A DNA stretch of 64,000 bases from Leuctra nigra (GCA_934045905.1 OW203769.1:17267705-17331704), one strand, 5' to 3'; counted from the first letter of the stretch, positions 9,547 to 20,695 are shown. The notes: generated by a model not told the origin, from the letters alone. Numbers and translations are program-made.

Positions 9547-10398
9547 TAAGCCCCATTTACGGTGAACGGATATCTTGCCGACGGACGTTTTGCCGACGGA
9601 CATTTTGCCGACATCTCGACTACCGAGGACATTTTGCCGAAAGCCTCGGATATCTTGCCGACATCATTTCTCGTTTCCGGACATTTTGCCGAAAATTGAA
9701 AATTGATTTGTGGAAATATGCTTTCAAAATATGAGATTCCTGCGATTTGAATGCAAATTTATTAAATGAAATAAACAATGACCTATTTATGTAAAAAAAT
9801 AAAAAATGTAAAATTATTTTTACAAGTAGAGATTTTTTTACTAAGTCGATAGGAAAATAAAAGGAGAAGGGGAAGAGAAGGGGCGATGGATTTGAATTAG
9901 TATTTATATGAAATCATCCCCAAAACTTTGAACCCATGCCACCCCCGAAACGGGGGTAGTTTTAAGACCCCCCCTTGAGTCAAATCAAATAGTTTTTATT
10001 TCGCTACAAAATACTTTTTTAATTTTGTAGATTATTGTTAATTCATTAATAATTTAATTTAATAAATTTGCATTCAAATCGCATGAATTTCATATTTTCG
10101 TATTACAAAAACATCGAATCCCATTGTGATAATCATATCATACCACAATTCAATTTTCGGCAAAATGTCCGGAAACGAGAAATGCTGTCGGCAAGATGTC
10201 CAACCACCCCCATTTACACGGTGCAACGTCTTGTACAACTTCTGTACCACACTTCTGTGTCACACTTCTTGAATGGCAATTAGAACATGTTTTAAGTTCT
10301 GTGACAGAAAGTTGCATCGTGTAAATACAAAATTGTATGAAAAATGGGAATGTGACACAGAAGTTGTTCAAGAAATTGCACCGTGTAAATGGGGCTTA
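9547..10398. mobile_element. MITE (AAGCCCCATTTAC ends) split by a foldback element
   Basis: TTAAGCCCCATTTAC at 9546-9560 is complemented by GTAAATGGGGCTTA at 10385-10398. The right part (10203-10398) alone also folds (CCATTTACACGGTGCAACG against TTGCACCGTGTAAATGG). A related uninterrupted copy lies at 38287-38494 with TAAAGCC and GGGCTTA ends. The left half here is interrupted after GGTG by the element at 9567-10202. Confidence 0.55.
9567..10202. mobile_element. Foldback element with GGACATTTTGCCGA repeats
   Basis: The left arm carries five imperfect copies of GGA(C/T)(A/G)T(T/C)TTGCCGAC between 9567 and 9700. The right arm ends TTTTCGGCAAAATGTCCGG and GTCGGCAAGATGTCC (10153-10202), the inverse of the left. 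A further inverted pair (GCGATTTGAATGCAAATTTA 9748-9767; TAAATTTGCATTCAAATCGC 10063-10082) shows that most of the element is one large imperfect palindrome. No protein is encoded. Confidence 0.65.
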
Positions 10399-10552
10399 GA
10401 TGAAACCCTGATTTCGGGGGAGGGTCGCGGCCCCACGCCCTTGTCTATGATAATATTTTCAATCACCGCTGCGTCTTCGCGCAACGTGAAACGTCCTGTG
10501 CAAGGATCAGGAGGAGGAGGAGGGGGAGGGAGGGGGTTAACAAACATTTACG

Positions 10553-10640
10553 TCACTTCCCGTCACTTCAGGATGTCCGGAGACCGAGACCACGTGATCT
10601 TCACGTCACGTGATCGCGACCAAGGAAGCAGGATTTAGCG
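10553..10640. promoter_or_regulatory. E-box cluster
   Basis: CACGTGATC near 10591 and CACGTCACGTGATCGCG near 10602-10620 place two CACGTG E-boxes within 25 bp, next to repeated CGTCACTTC words. This could be a bHLH-type control site; inferred from motifs only. Confidence 0.25.
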
Positions 10641-10769
10641 CGTCGCTGTGAGTCCTCGGCTCTCAGGACCTCCTAGTTGCAGACCCTGGTTGCTATGGTA
10701 ACGATCTTGTTCGTTTTCCTGGGGGACAGGCGATTTTCGTATGGACGAAAGCCTTTGCCAGTAAAACAT

Positions 10770-11181
10770 TCATGTTCCGGGTTTGACTGAGGAACTTCGT
10801 GGTAATTCCCTCAGTCGAGAGGCAAATGTTGGGATGGTTCCCTTACTTATCACCTTTCAAGGACTCAAGAGTCTCATAGGCCTGCCCATAATCAAAATCT
10901 AACTGAGGGACAAGATGCTTTCAGCAAATAATTAATAAGTAATCATTAATCAATCATTATCTATCTTGTTAGGTATACTTATATTTCTGTCTTTCTTCTT
11001 TTTTAAATAACTTATTAGTTACTTATTTGCTGAAAGCATCTGTCCCTCAGTTAGATTGTCGGCAGGCCTGTGAGACTCTCGAGTCTCATCTTGAAATGTG
11101 ATAAGTACCTATGGGAACCGTCCCAACATTTGCCTTGACTGAGGAAAACCACGAAGTTCCTCAGTCAAACCCGGGACGTTG
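10770..11181. repeat. Long inverted repeat derived from SINE body sequence
   Basis: The left arm starts TTCCGGGTTTGACTGAGGAA and the right arm ends with its complement TTCCTCAGTCAAACCCGGGA. The arms, about 170 bp each, meet around an AT-rich loop at 10945-11020. Both arms contain CCCTCAGTCGAGAGGCAAATGTTGGGA-type sequence (with variants), the body of the tRNA-derived SINEs at 60455 and 60936. It looks like two facing SINE-derived copies or a SINE-derived foldback. Transcription across it would give a long hairpin RNA. Confidence 0.6.
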
Positions 11182-11372
11182 GATGACAATTCAAGTGGCC
11201 TGAGCCAACTTGCTCTGAATTTTTATTCTTTTAGTGCAATTTTATTTTCTGCTTTGTGGTTGATGAACAATTCAAATGTAGGGTAATTGATATAAGAATA
11301 TTAAAATATTTTAAATATATATTCTAAATCTTTAATTTTTTATAGTCAATAAGGAAAACTAAAAGTAATTCG

Positions 11373-11671
11373 TAGTTTGCACGAGATGCCATCTCATTGT
11401 TGCCTGCCACCATCTTGATGGCACGAGAATAGCTGTGATTCTCTTATTTTTTTGACTATTATAGTGGGTACCATGGGGTAATTGTATAGACTCCGGAGAT
11501 ATATCATACCTTTAGTACGAAGAGGATTCACTCTCATTACAAAAATACATCGATTTAACTCAATAAAGTTACAAATCTGACCCGTCAACGTGCCAACAAA
11601 ATGTCCGTCCTCAGTGGAAAATTCAATATTATGCATTGCGGATATAAAACAAAAGAAGTTCGTGCAAGCTA
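11373..11671. mobile_element. Possible MITE with TAGTTTGCACGA ends
   Basis: TAGTTTGCACGAG at the left and CGTGCAAGCTA at the right form short inverted ends. The right-hand phrase GTAAAACAAAAGAAG(C/T)TCGTGCAA(A/G)CTAT recurs at 50890-50915, supporting repeat origin. No target duplication was established. Confidence 0.35.
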
Positions 11672-11734
11672 TTATAGTATGTTTTATTTCTGGACACAAT
11701 GATTGTATTCTATTGTCTGGATCTTGAGTAACCG

Positions 11735-11960
11735 AACCAACTGCTCAGTGACCACGTGATCAGTGATGCGCGACGTTGCAACGTGTCTCCGAGCAACGCC
11801 GGGTGATAAGAGTCGTGGTGTTATCAGCTGCGTGGGGGTGGGCGTGCGGGCGGCTGATATAGGGGTTGCACACAGCTGTCAACGGTCAAACCACGCTCGA
11901 GTAGTGTGACGTAACAGTTGAAGCTGTCCAGGAGACATTGATTCGATCAAGTCACCGTGG
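11735..11960. promoter_or_regulatory. Promoter- or enhancer-like unique segment
   Basis: Non-repetitive and more GC-rich than its flanks, with clustered motifs: CCACGTGATCAG (E-box), GGGTGATAAGAG and GTTATCAGCTG (GATA sites), GGGGGTGGGCGTGC (GC/GT box), CTGATATAGGGG (TATA-like) and GTGTGACGTAAC (CRE-like). No open frame of note. It could be an enhancer or an alternative promoter of the surrounding gene; this is inferred. Confidence 0.3.
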
Positions 11961-12062
11961 CGAGAATTAGGACAAGTCCTTTTGATACCATTATTCCCAG
12001 CGCGAGCGATTTTGCAGTTTTTTGAATACGATTAGAGACAAAAGGGTTGACCAAATGATTTT

Positions 12063-12275
12063 AAATTTTAATCATGATTAGATAAAAGACAAACTTAGGG
12101 TTATCACTTCATATTTTTTTCCTTTTTTGCTTTGTTAATTAGTAATAATTAGTTGATTTTTGGTGAAAAATGGCATATTTTCTTGTCTCGATGAGTGCCG
12201 TATGAAGTTTAATTTTAAAAATGTGCCAAGTGATAACCCTAAGTTTGTTTTTTATCTAATCATGATTAAAATTTG
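12063..12275. mobile_element. Foldback MITE
   Basis: AATCATGATTAGATAAAAGA followed by CAAACTTAGGGTTATCACTT at 12070-12109 is mirrored at 12230-12275, nearly perfect over about 46 bp. The loop is AT-rich. No duplication was identified. Confidence 0.55.
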
Positions 12276-12487
12276 AGATCAATTGGTCTCAATGGTATTG
12301 ATACCAATGGTCTTGTTGAGATATAGTACCTGGATGGATTTCACATATTTATTTTTGTTTGTTTCGAATCAAATTGCACCGACACGAAGGACCTCGATAT
12401 TTCTGTAACTCTGTTTAAAACTGAAAACTGAGATCTTCAAACAAAACAGAAATTTTCAACTGAATTGAAATTTAAAACTTTACTCTG

Positions 12488-12627
12488 CTGGATTCACAAA
12501 GTATTATCTGCTAATACGTATTATCTTTTGATTTAATACCAAAAACAAAACACCATGTTAAATGAAAGATAATACCTTAATACCAAAGATAGGTATTAGG
12601 AGATAATACTTTTTGTGAATCTGCCCC
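12488..12627. mobile_element. Short foldback MITE (GATTCACAAAG ends)
   Basis: GGATTCACAAAGTATTATCT at the left is complemented by AGATAATACTTTTTGTGAATC at the right, enclosing a near-palindromic interior of repeated AATACC/GGTATT words. Confidence 0.55.
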
Positions 12628-12639
12628 TGAGTTATACGA

Positions 12640-14430
12640 ATTTAGAAAGGGTAAAAAGATATTTGGAATGTATTCTCTTGTTGCAATCTACCGTCTACAT
12701 GTCTTATGATTGTGAATGACTACTGAGTCCTAGTAGTCCCTACACAGGGAACTCCCTTCGCTCGATTATCACTGCGATTGTGCGACGGATGTTCCTACCC
12801 TCTCACTTCCTTGCACAGATTGCACCGAGCAACCCTATTGGCGAATCACAAGAGAAAAAAAAATCAATTTTATACAGTAGTAGTACCTATAGTCATAATA
12901 ATAATCTAACTGATTTGAAATACTATTTGCTCGCTTGAGAAGAGTAATTTTGATGCTACAAAATTTATTCATTTTAAACCGATCTGCAAAATAGTCTTGG
13001 TAGGTACTAAAAGATAAACTAGGACTAGAAGTTTAATATTTCCTTTGAATAATTCCGTCGAATTTGAACCATTTATTCGTTATGAAATATGTAAAAAATA
13101 ATTGGCATAGCTAATATTTTAGTCAATCTTAGTTCAACACAATGTATAACACAATTGTATTATAACAATATACTCACCATCATATAAAAACAATTTGTAC
13201 CTAAACTTGTACAAAATATGAAAAAATTTAGAAATTTCAGATTTTCAAATAATTTGAATGGCACAAAGTTATGACGATATTTAGGAAATATTAACTCCAA
13301 AATTTACTTCGAGTGCATCAAAACTAATATTGCAAGAAATTAAACCTAATCATGACGACACACGTGTTGGTGTATTGGGCTAGGTTATGGCGCGGAATGT
13401 CGAGCAAGCAGTTGCCATTATATAATATTTATAATATGTGTCACGCTAAATCACGTCAGAAGAATCTGTACAGATCAAACAATGATTACGTATCTTATTA
13501 GATGTTTTCAATTGATGTTCTCTTCAGCATCGAATACGTTTAGACAACACGTCTAGTTTATTTACATTCTGGTGGAATAATTTTCGGCGTGAGACGTTGG
13601 CTGGCAGGATGGGGAGTTGAGTTGTTATCACTAGAGTCGGTAAAGTAGGTTTGTGCCAGTTCGTTAGCAGTTAGCACGTGGTTGGAACAATAGCACGCAC
13701 AGGAATTGGTTCACCGCGAACAAATCGGCGGTATTCTTCTACAGTGTGACTTTGAAACCCAGTTCTTTCCCCGTGCGGCTTCTAACTTTATGCTGGTCAA
13801 CATTCAGAGGGTCGTTCTGAAAGTGCATTCGACATTTAATTCTGAAATAATTCGCAAGCAGTTTCATTTCCAGATACCTTCCCGCAAATAAGCAATACCT
13901 ACGTGTTGGAGCCACTTCTTGCAAAGATGGCTATATATTAATTAATCTATCAGTCTACAGATTAATTTATTTGTTTTTATAGTTCGTGTATCCATAGTGC
14001 AGTGAAAAAGGAAAAACAATTGAAATTGAAATTTAGTTATAAATTTACTTTTTTTTATCCATAACAAACAACTTAAGGCAAATATTTATATTTATGCAAA
14101 TGCGCCCTTGATAGCCGCCATTTACCTAGTATCACAATTAGCCACCAGAGTGCAGTCGTGTTCCTTGTTTTTTCGAATTGTAGTGTGTAACTTATTGTTA
14201 ATGTTGACACACTATACCTATTGGTCGGTGGAATCAAACAGCAAGAGAAATTTTCTTAGAAACCAGGGCCTCTCAGAATATAGGTATTATGGATGGAATC
14301 GGCGAATTCTCAAAAGTGCATATATGCAGGTAGAGTTATCTAAAAGTGCATCCACCATTTATTTAGGAGTTCATAAACAAGTAATTCGAAAAATGCATTC
14401 AACAAGCGATTCGAAAAGTGAATTAACATC
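12640..14430. other. AT-rich non-coding stretch, no gene recognised
   Basis: Mostly unique AT-rich sequence. A GATA word (GTTGTTATCACTAG) occurs near 13622. Short open frames on both strands overlap each other and show no domain. No repeats beyond simple AT richness were found. Confidence 0.45.
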
Positions 14431-14560
14431 GCACTGTTCTTCCACTAGGCTAATGGTGACGGATGAATGATTATGATTATGATAGGGAGATGACAAAGAA
14501 TATGTTACGATGGCCGGTGGGAAGGAGGCTGCCGTGGAAGCACTGAGCCTCTGAGCCAAC
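14330..14560 (-). repeat. SINE fragment with repetitive 3' extension
   Basis: On the minus strand GTCACCATTAGCCTAGTGGA and the GGGAGGC..CCGGCC region match the 3' half of the SINEs at 60455 and 60936, truncated at 14560. It is joined to short repeats of the form GTAATTCGAAAAGTGAATT(A/C), also found beside the SINE fragment at 20262-20600, so those repeats probably belong to a longer variant of the family. Confidence 0.45.
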
Positions 14561-15546
14561 TTGCTCCGTGATAATGATGTAATTCTCGCATCATGTCAGA
14601 TGTCATGAAGAATGTGAGTGCCAATGTTTTACAACACGGCATAAGTACCATAAGCCGCGCACACGGCTTCACGTACATTTTACCTTCTTACAAAGTTGTA
14701 AAATATGACCCTGTGGAACTGGAGTGTTTGCATAGCAGGGGTGGACAAAACGAAGATGACACTGTCATGGATCTTTGTAGACAGGGAAATTAATAAAGAC
14801 GGATTGAGCTGGGCTGGCGCAGAAACCACTGTATTCGGCTGAAATGGGGGTCGTGGATTCGGGGGTCGTATTGTTTTTAAATGAATGTGTGCCGCTGAAA
14901 TAGCTTATATTTTTCAAAACATTCTTGGGCTTCTGTACATGATGGAACCTTTGAGTATGGTGGAACTATATCAAACGTAATATTCTTCTACCATGGCTTC
15001 TGTAGATATTGTAATACTACTGAGCTGGAGGTGAACTAATGTTAAGTAATTTTAAGAAGAAGGACGGGTACAGGGAAAGAACGATGAGTCCATTTTTAGA
15101 AAAAGAAAAAAATTAGTTTAAGGTGTAATCTTGGAGTGATTTTTATGAGCTTTCAGAATATACCCTCGGTTTCTAGAAAATGTTGCCACAAAGTATTGAA
15201 AAACGCAATTGATATATCAATTTGTAAGGAAGACAGATACAAGTTTCAAAACATCGTTATCTCAGTTTCATCCGAATGTGACTCATAGCGTTCTTACCCT
15301 GTACCCATTAAAAAGTAAATCAGCTCAATTATTCACATCATCCTAAATCCCCCCCCCCCCCCCCTAATGTCTAAAGATCCCGCCGAGAACAAAGACGTTG
15401 TACATCCCTGCAGAGTTTGTTTACCCCTGGCTTAACATTGTGTGCACTGTGCACCACCTGAAGTTCAGAACAATGGGCTCACTGTGCAGCCAAAAGTCTC
15501 GATCTAGCATGAAACACTTTCAGCTAGTTCCAAGAGAATTCTCTGC
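14561..15546. other. Non-coding stretch, no gene recognised
   Basis: AT-rich sequence with a poly-C run at 15351-15364. An open frame at 14593-14793 has no recognisable domain and lacks support. Nothing further is seen. Confidence 0.45.
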
Positions 15547-15937
15547 TCAGAGGTAGAAGGGCGGACGTCCATTTCAATGCATCTTGAGGTGAGCTCATAG
15601 ACCAGTAATTCCGCCCGCCTTTATCCAATCATATTTGCAGTAATGGTGACATGAGTCTTTTTGTCACACAAGAAAAAAGTAAGAAATGCAAATTACCTCT
15701 TGGCCTTATCTGAGGAGGTTTACTAAAGAGGTCGAACAAAACATGGTAATTAAAGTACCTTTATATAAACAGGTTAAGTAATATGAAATTCTGTGTAAGA
15801 GAATAGGTACTCAATATAACTTTAAGTATTTGCTGACATCAGTCAAATTGCAAATGTAAAGCTTGATTATCCATTTCATAAGCTTGCAATTGCAACGGAA
15901 AATCGAGAAAATGGTCTTCTGCCCTTCTATTTCTGAG
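15547..15937. mobile_element. MITE with CAGAGGTAGAAGGGC ends
   Basis: CAGAGGTAGAAGGGCGGACG at the left is mirrored by CTTCTGCCCTTCTATTTCTG at the right. A second copy with the same ends lies at 60313-60784, including the internal phrase TTATCCAATCATATTTG and ACATGAGTC, which establishes the family. Confidence 0.6.
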
Positions 15938-16049
15938 GAAGAACTAAACTCACAATCATGCCCCCTCCCTGAGCATGCAAGGGGATGAGGGGGGGGGATC
16001 AAATATTATATAGTTTCATATGCTTACGGGGGGCTAACCACTGGACTAA

Positions 16050-16613
16050 CATGCCCTTGAAACATAATTTAGGAATTCGAATACAATAAAATTTAATTTT
16101 GAAAAAATTTGAATTTTCTTGAATTTGTATTGAAATTTGTGTTGACATTTGGATTGAAATTTGGTTTCTGCTCTAAAGACCTTGGAACTTAAGCGTCGAA
16201 GAGGCACTATAAAATATTTGGAATTTCCCTCTCGAAATTTGACATCCAACACGCAAAATGACCGTACAATGTTAATACCTTTTGGATTTATAACGACAGG
16301 TTAGTCTAAAAATTGTCGAAAATACAGATAATGTTTGTTTCAATGATTATGCAAAGTTTTACAAGTTGATCAGTAAACCGGTTCTATCTTTAATGTTCAA
16401 AAAATCACAAACATCACATGATCTCGTTCAAAAACTCAACCTGCAACCGCTCATATAAAATTAATGTGTATACAAAATTTCAGACCAATCGGTTGAACGG
16501 TTTATCCTGGACATAGCCTACAAAAACACAAACAAACAGAAAAGCAAACAAACGAACACACAGAGAAAGTGCCATAAGAGTTCCGTGGTGACGCTCGCTA
16601 CGCTCGCTCAATT
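16050..16613 (-). mobile_element. Helitron-like element, 3' truncated
   Basis: The 5' end (minus strand) TTGAGCGAGCGTAGCGAGCGTCACCACGG lies at 16584-16612, with the usual GCCATAAG and CACTTTCTCTGTGTG inside it. Internal phrases match the copy at 24242-25152 (ACACGCAAAATG.CCGTA; TTGAAATTTG). The hairpin-CTAG end is missing. A hAT element (16614-17129) landed exactly at its 5' terminus. Confidence 0.6.
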
Positions 16614-17129
16614 TAGGGATGGAGCGAACTTGGATTTTGATATCGACTATCGATAACATTTATATATCGATATATTGATATATTGAAATATTGAAATATA
16701 GAAATATCGATATATTGAAATATCGATATATTGAAATATCGATATATGGAAATAATATATTTAGATGTATAGGAATGGAAATTTGATATATCGCATGAAT
16801 GTATTAAATTGATCCTAAAACTGCTAGGAATTTCAAAAGAAAATGTAAAATGAAATAACACAGCCGTTCCAAAATATTAGATAAGAAAGAAAATGTGAAT
16901 AATCTGAGAAATTGTACATATCTGGTAAACGCTGCACTGCAAATATGAATTATTTTGCCATTGTAGGTGTAAACTTCAATTAAGAACATAATTGTATCAT
17001 GCGATAAGGCTTCAATATATCGATATTTCAATATATCGATAGATCGATATTTCGATATTTCAATATATCGATATTCAATACATATTCAGGTATCGATATT
17101 TCGATATATCGATATTTTCTCCATCACTA
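16614..17129. mobile_element. hAT element with perfect 8-bp duplication, ATCGATAT-rich
   Basis: Ends are TAGGGATGGAG and CTCCATCACTA, matching the TAGNGATGG ends of one hAT branch. The octamer GCTCAATT occurs at 16606-16613 and 17130-17137, an exact target duplication. Subterminal arrays of ATATCGATATATTGAAAT-like units extend inward on both sides (16650-16755 and 17014-17115) around a unique 250-bp core. No transposase is encoded. Confidence 0.85.
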
Positions 17130-17137
17130 GCTCAATT

Positions 17138-17742
17138 TACTCAATGAATACGCATGATCGGTCGCGCTTTCCCTTGCAGATGACAAACATCCCCCGTCCT
17201 TCTGAGTCATGCGATGAGACAGAACGCGGGGTGAAAGTCCAAGTCGCCGCGGACTTTGAAACACAAACACATCACACAGACGACTCATGCGGAGGTCGAA
17301 ACTGTTCCAAAACCAGAGACAAACAACAGTCATCAGCCCAATAACACAGGATTAATGACGCACGCCTGCAGCGCGAGAATAACAACCTAAACAGAAGTCA
17401 TGACTTTGAAAATGTCAACATCGCACGAGATGTGTTACATTTTCATTCATGAAAATCCATTTCAAGTGTCATGGGACATTTTGGCGGGAAAACGTCATGT
17501 GACAAGCATCAGATCTGTTTTAAATATTACGTCAATGTCAATTTTCCTGTTTTAATATTAAAAGAAATGTATCAAACTTTGTAAATTAATTCCTTAGAGC
17601 CTATTCATCCCACTTCAAAAATAATACCAATTCTGTGTTCAGCAACATCTCACCTTTCATAAATTAACAACAATGTTCTGAAATCTAATTTACACGAGAC
17701 TTCCATATGGCTAAACTGTTCACCCTGTTTTGGCTTTTAAAT
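17138..17742. other. Non-coding stretch, no gene recognised
   Basis: Moderately AT-rich, apparently unique sequence. An overlapping pair of opposite-strand frames at 17127-17344 has no recognisable domain. Nothing supported. Confidence 0.45.
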
Positions 17743-20096
17743 CTAGTGGAGCGGTCGCTCCACCCAGCCAAGTCGTACTATACACTCACAGTCACTCAAC
17801 ATACCGTAAATGCCTAATAAACTGAGGAGCAGACCAAACACTTTTACTGTAAGCAACAACATGGCATTTTCGGCCTACTGGATCTCAAAATTGGTAAATC
17901 TCACATTGTTGCGAAATATCTTAATTTCGAGCTATGGCCCACCCCACTACATATACCAAATTTGGGAACAATAGGTTATGCCATTTGCGCGCTAGAGGAC
18001 CGAGAAAACAGTGAAATTACACCACTTTCTGATTCTGAAGATGATGATGATTCTGATGATATCACGAAACGTCGCTATCACCGCCACAGCCTAAACGGCT
18101 GAACCGATCGACCTGAAATTTTTACCACATGTGCACTTTTGGCGTCTGAGGTGCCTTTTTATAAAACCAACCGGAAGCCGCCATTTTGAAACCGGAAGTG
18201 ACGTCATAACTCAAAAACGTCTGGACCGATTAGAACGAAATTAGCGCCATTCGATTTAGATGGTCATCTATATGAAGTATCAATAAAAAAAATATTATTT
18301 TCTTATTTTCTAAACCGGAAGTGACGTCATAAATACGCAATATTTAACTTATTTCAACAAATTATACTTAAAATACGTACATAATTAACTTACATTGTAA
18401 CATAGACAATACAATTTATATATTCAAGGTAGCAGTGTTCTCGGCCGCCATTCCTGAAACCGGAAGTGACGTCATATATCTAAAACGCCTGTACCGATTG
18501 CAACTGAACTAGCTCCTGCGTATTCATTCTGCTATTTATTTGAAAAATCAATTGTGAAAAATGAATAAATAAATTAATGGTACCGGAAATGGCGGCAGGA
18601 ACCACTAAATGAAACCGGAAGTGACGTCATATATTACAAACGGCATGACCGATTTTACGGAAATATAGGGATTAGGAATTCAGATGGTCGTTCATGAAGG
18701 TATCAACTAGATAAAACTAGATTGTTTTCTTATTACCTATACCGGAATTCGGCCGCTATTTCAAAACCGGAAGTGACGTCATGTATCGAAAACGGCTGGA
18801 TCGATTATAACGAAACTTAAGCTATTCTTCTTGGATAATCATTTTCATCTTATACCAAACGCAACTTTTCATAGTAACCAAATCGGTTGAGGCGTATTTT
18901 TTTAAAGAAATTAGTCCCTGCTCGGACATGTGCTACAAGCTGTATGAATAAACTAACAAAAGAAGTGATATCCCAGAAAAAACACTCCGTGTAAAAATAC
19001 CAGCCAAGTCTCTTTAACTATAAAAAAAAATAGACGAAATCTAAAAATTCAGCACTGAAAAGGAGTGATATCAAAAAAGGAGCCAAGTCAACGAATTTTC
19101 CAAATTTTAATCGTACCATTGAAATAAAAATATCAACCCCCGAGAAATACTTAAAAAAAGGACTTGGCGCATCGTTTTTTTAAAGACATTTTTCTATTCT
19201 TAAGCTTATGCCACTCACATACTACGTAGTTCAGAAATGCCTAGAAAAATTGGGACAAAACTTTCAAATTAAATATTGAACATTCTGTAAAATATTTTAA
19301 ATTTAAATATAAGTACGCAAAGAAACATAGCATTGTCTTACAAGCAATAAATACAGAACAGTTGTGTTTGTGATTGGTAGGTACCTATAGTTTTGTGGGT
19401 ACATCAACATACCTACTACAGCATTATACTTTGAACCTTCTCGCCGTGTAATTAATTGCTATTAATTAACATTTTATACCAAAAAAATTCATAAATTACA
19501 TAACGTATTACTTTAGATAAAAATCTAGTCAGTAATTATTTGAGCAGCATGGCTCAGTGCACTAGTCACTTATACAAATCTCATTGACGGCCTTCTTGTA
19601 ATGAGCGCTTTCGCTATTTCCCTCAGTCACGATATTGAGAAGTATGATTGATTAATATGACCCTAGAAATAGTGGCAATAACGAATAGACTAGGCCGCTT
19701 CCGTTTATTCGTTATTCGTTTATCCGTTTATTTCCTCTGAATATTGACAAAATACCAAAACTGCCAGTAGGTAAGAGTACTAGTTATATTAAAACGTAGT
19801 ATGATTCGTCGATAATGAATGTGATATACTCAGGAAAATATACTTGTAGAGTTCTTCCTATACTTTTAGGATAGAAAAGTGTCTTTAAAAAAACGATGCG
19901 CCAAGTCCTTTTTTTAAGTATTTCTCGGGGGTTGATATTTTTATTTCAATGGTACGATTAAAATTTGGAAAATTCGTTGACTTGGCTCCTTTTTTGATAT
20001 CACTCCTTTTCAGTGCTGAATTTTTAGATTTCGTCTATTTTTTTTTATAGTTAAAAAGACTTGGCTGGTATTTTTACACGGAGTGTTTTTTCTGGG
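17743..20096 (+). mobile_element. ETS/CRE-array repeat element, copy 1 (2.35 kb)
   Basis: One end is CTAG followed by the hairpin GTGGAGCGGTCGCTCCAC (17746-17763); the other end is the long inverted repeat 18972-20096. Between them, CCGGAAGTGACGTCAT occurs at 18192, 18315, 18460, 18615 and 18767, spaced 123-155 bp. Several sites are preceded by GCCGCCATTTTGAAA or a decayed form and followed by a conserved ACGGCTGGACCGATT-like phrase. A GAT trinucleotide run lies near 18040-18060. Read from the other strand, the element starts TCCCAG and ends hairpin-CTAG, reminiscent of Helitrons, but CTAG is followed by AT in every copy, so classification is open. Copy 4 (61343-63694) is almost identical and inverted. 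No protein is encoded. Confidence 0.8.
18972..20096. repeat. Long terminal inverted repeat module inside copy 1
   Basis: Arms of about 225 bp: CCCAGAAAAAACACTCCGTG at 18972 with its complement CACGGAGTGTTTTTTCTGGG ending at 20096. Each arm includes AGCCAAGTCTCTTTAAC, GGAGTGATATCAAAAAAGG and GGACTTGGCGCATCG. The 670-bp spacer is unique to this subfamily and shared with copy 4. In copies 2 and 3 the same arms flank different spacers (53114-54217; 59150-59542). The module could be a separate transposon or the true end of the larger element; all four copies join the same neighbouring sequence (AGTGATAT), which favours the second view. Confidence 0.75.
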
Positions 20097-20261
20097 ATTG
20101 AATTGAATTGAAAAATTTCGTAAGTATTGTCTATATAAATTAGCATATAAATTAGATTGACGTCAATGTTTGTTAACATCCCCCTCCCACCCCTCATCTT
20201 TGCACAGGCATCTTCACGTTGCCCGACGACGCTTTGGGGGTTGAAAATATTGCTGATTGCA

Positions 20262-20600
20262 TCTAAAGTGCATTCAATAGGTAATTCTAAAAGTGAATTC
20301 AAAATGAAATTTAAAAGTTAATTTATTAGCTTTGGTAATAATTATAAACATGCTTCCAAACAGTAATTCTAATAGTAGATTAAAACATTATTTTTGAAGT
20401 TTATTCATTAATATAGGTATAGTTCTTCATCTGAAAGTACATCCAAACAGTAATTCTAAAAGTGAACCAGGCTAATGGCAAAGGATGGACGGTGGGAAGG
20501 AGACGGTCGTGGCCTGTTACATAGCAGCGAACCTTTATCGACTGAGGAAAACGAAGAAGATCCTCAGTCAAGAAGGGAAAATGTTTGCATGGCAACATCC
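20262..20600 (-). repeat. SINE fragment with AAAGTGAATTC-type extension
   Basis: The minus strand carries CCTCAGTCGATAAAGG, GGCCACGACCGTCTCCTTCC and the GCCATTAGCCTGG end of the SINE family (20455-20600). At lower coordinates several GTAATTCTAAAAGTGAA(T/C) repeats follow (20262-20460). Diverged and broken. Confidence 0.45.
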
Positions 20601-20695
20601 TAATCAAGTGGCAGAGTAATTGCTATCGGTAGTCGCTTTGGTCTTATTGTTGTATGAGCAATTGTAATAATTATTACTTTTATTTCATTACTTTA

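Noticed and set aside
16613..16861. Ile/Tyr/Ser repeat-containing minus-strand frame
   Set aside because: Encoded by ATATCGATAT repeats in a hAT element.
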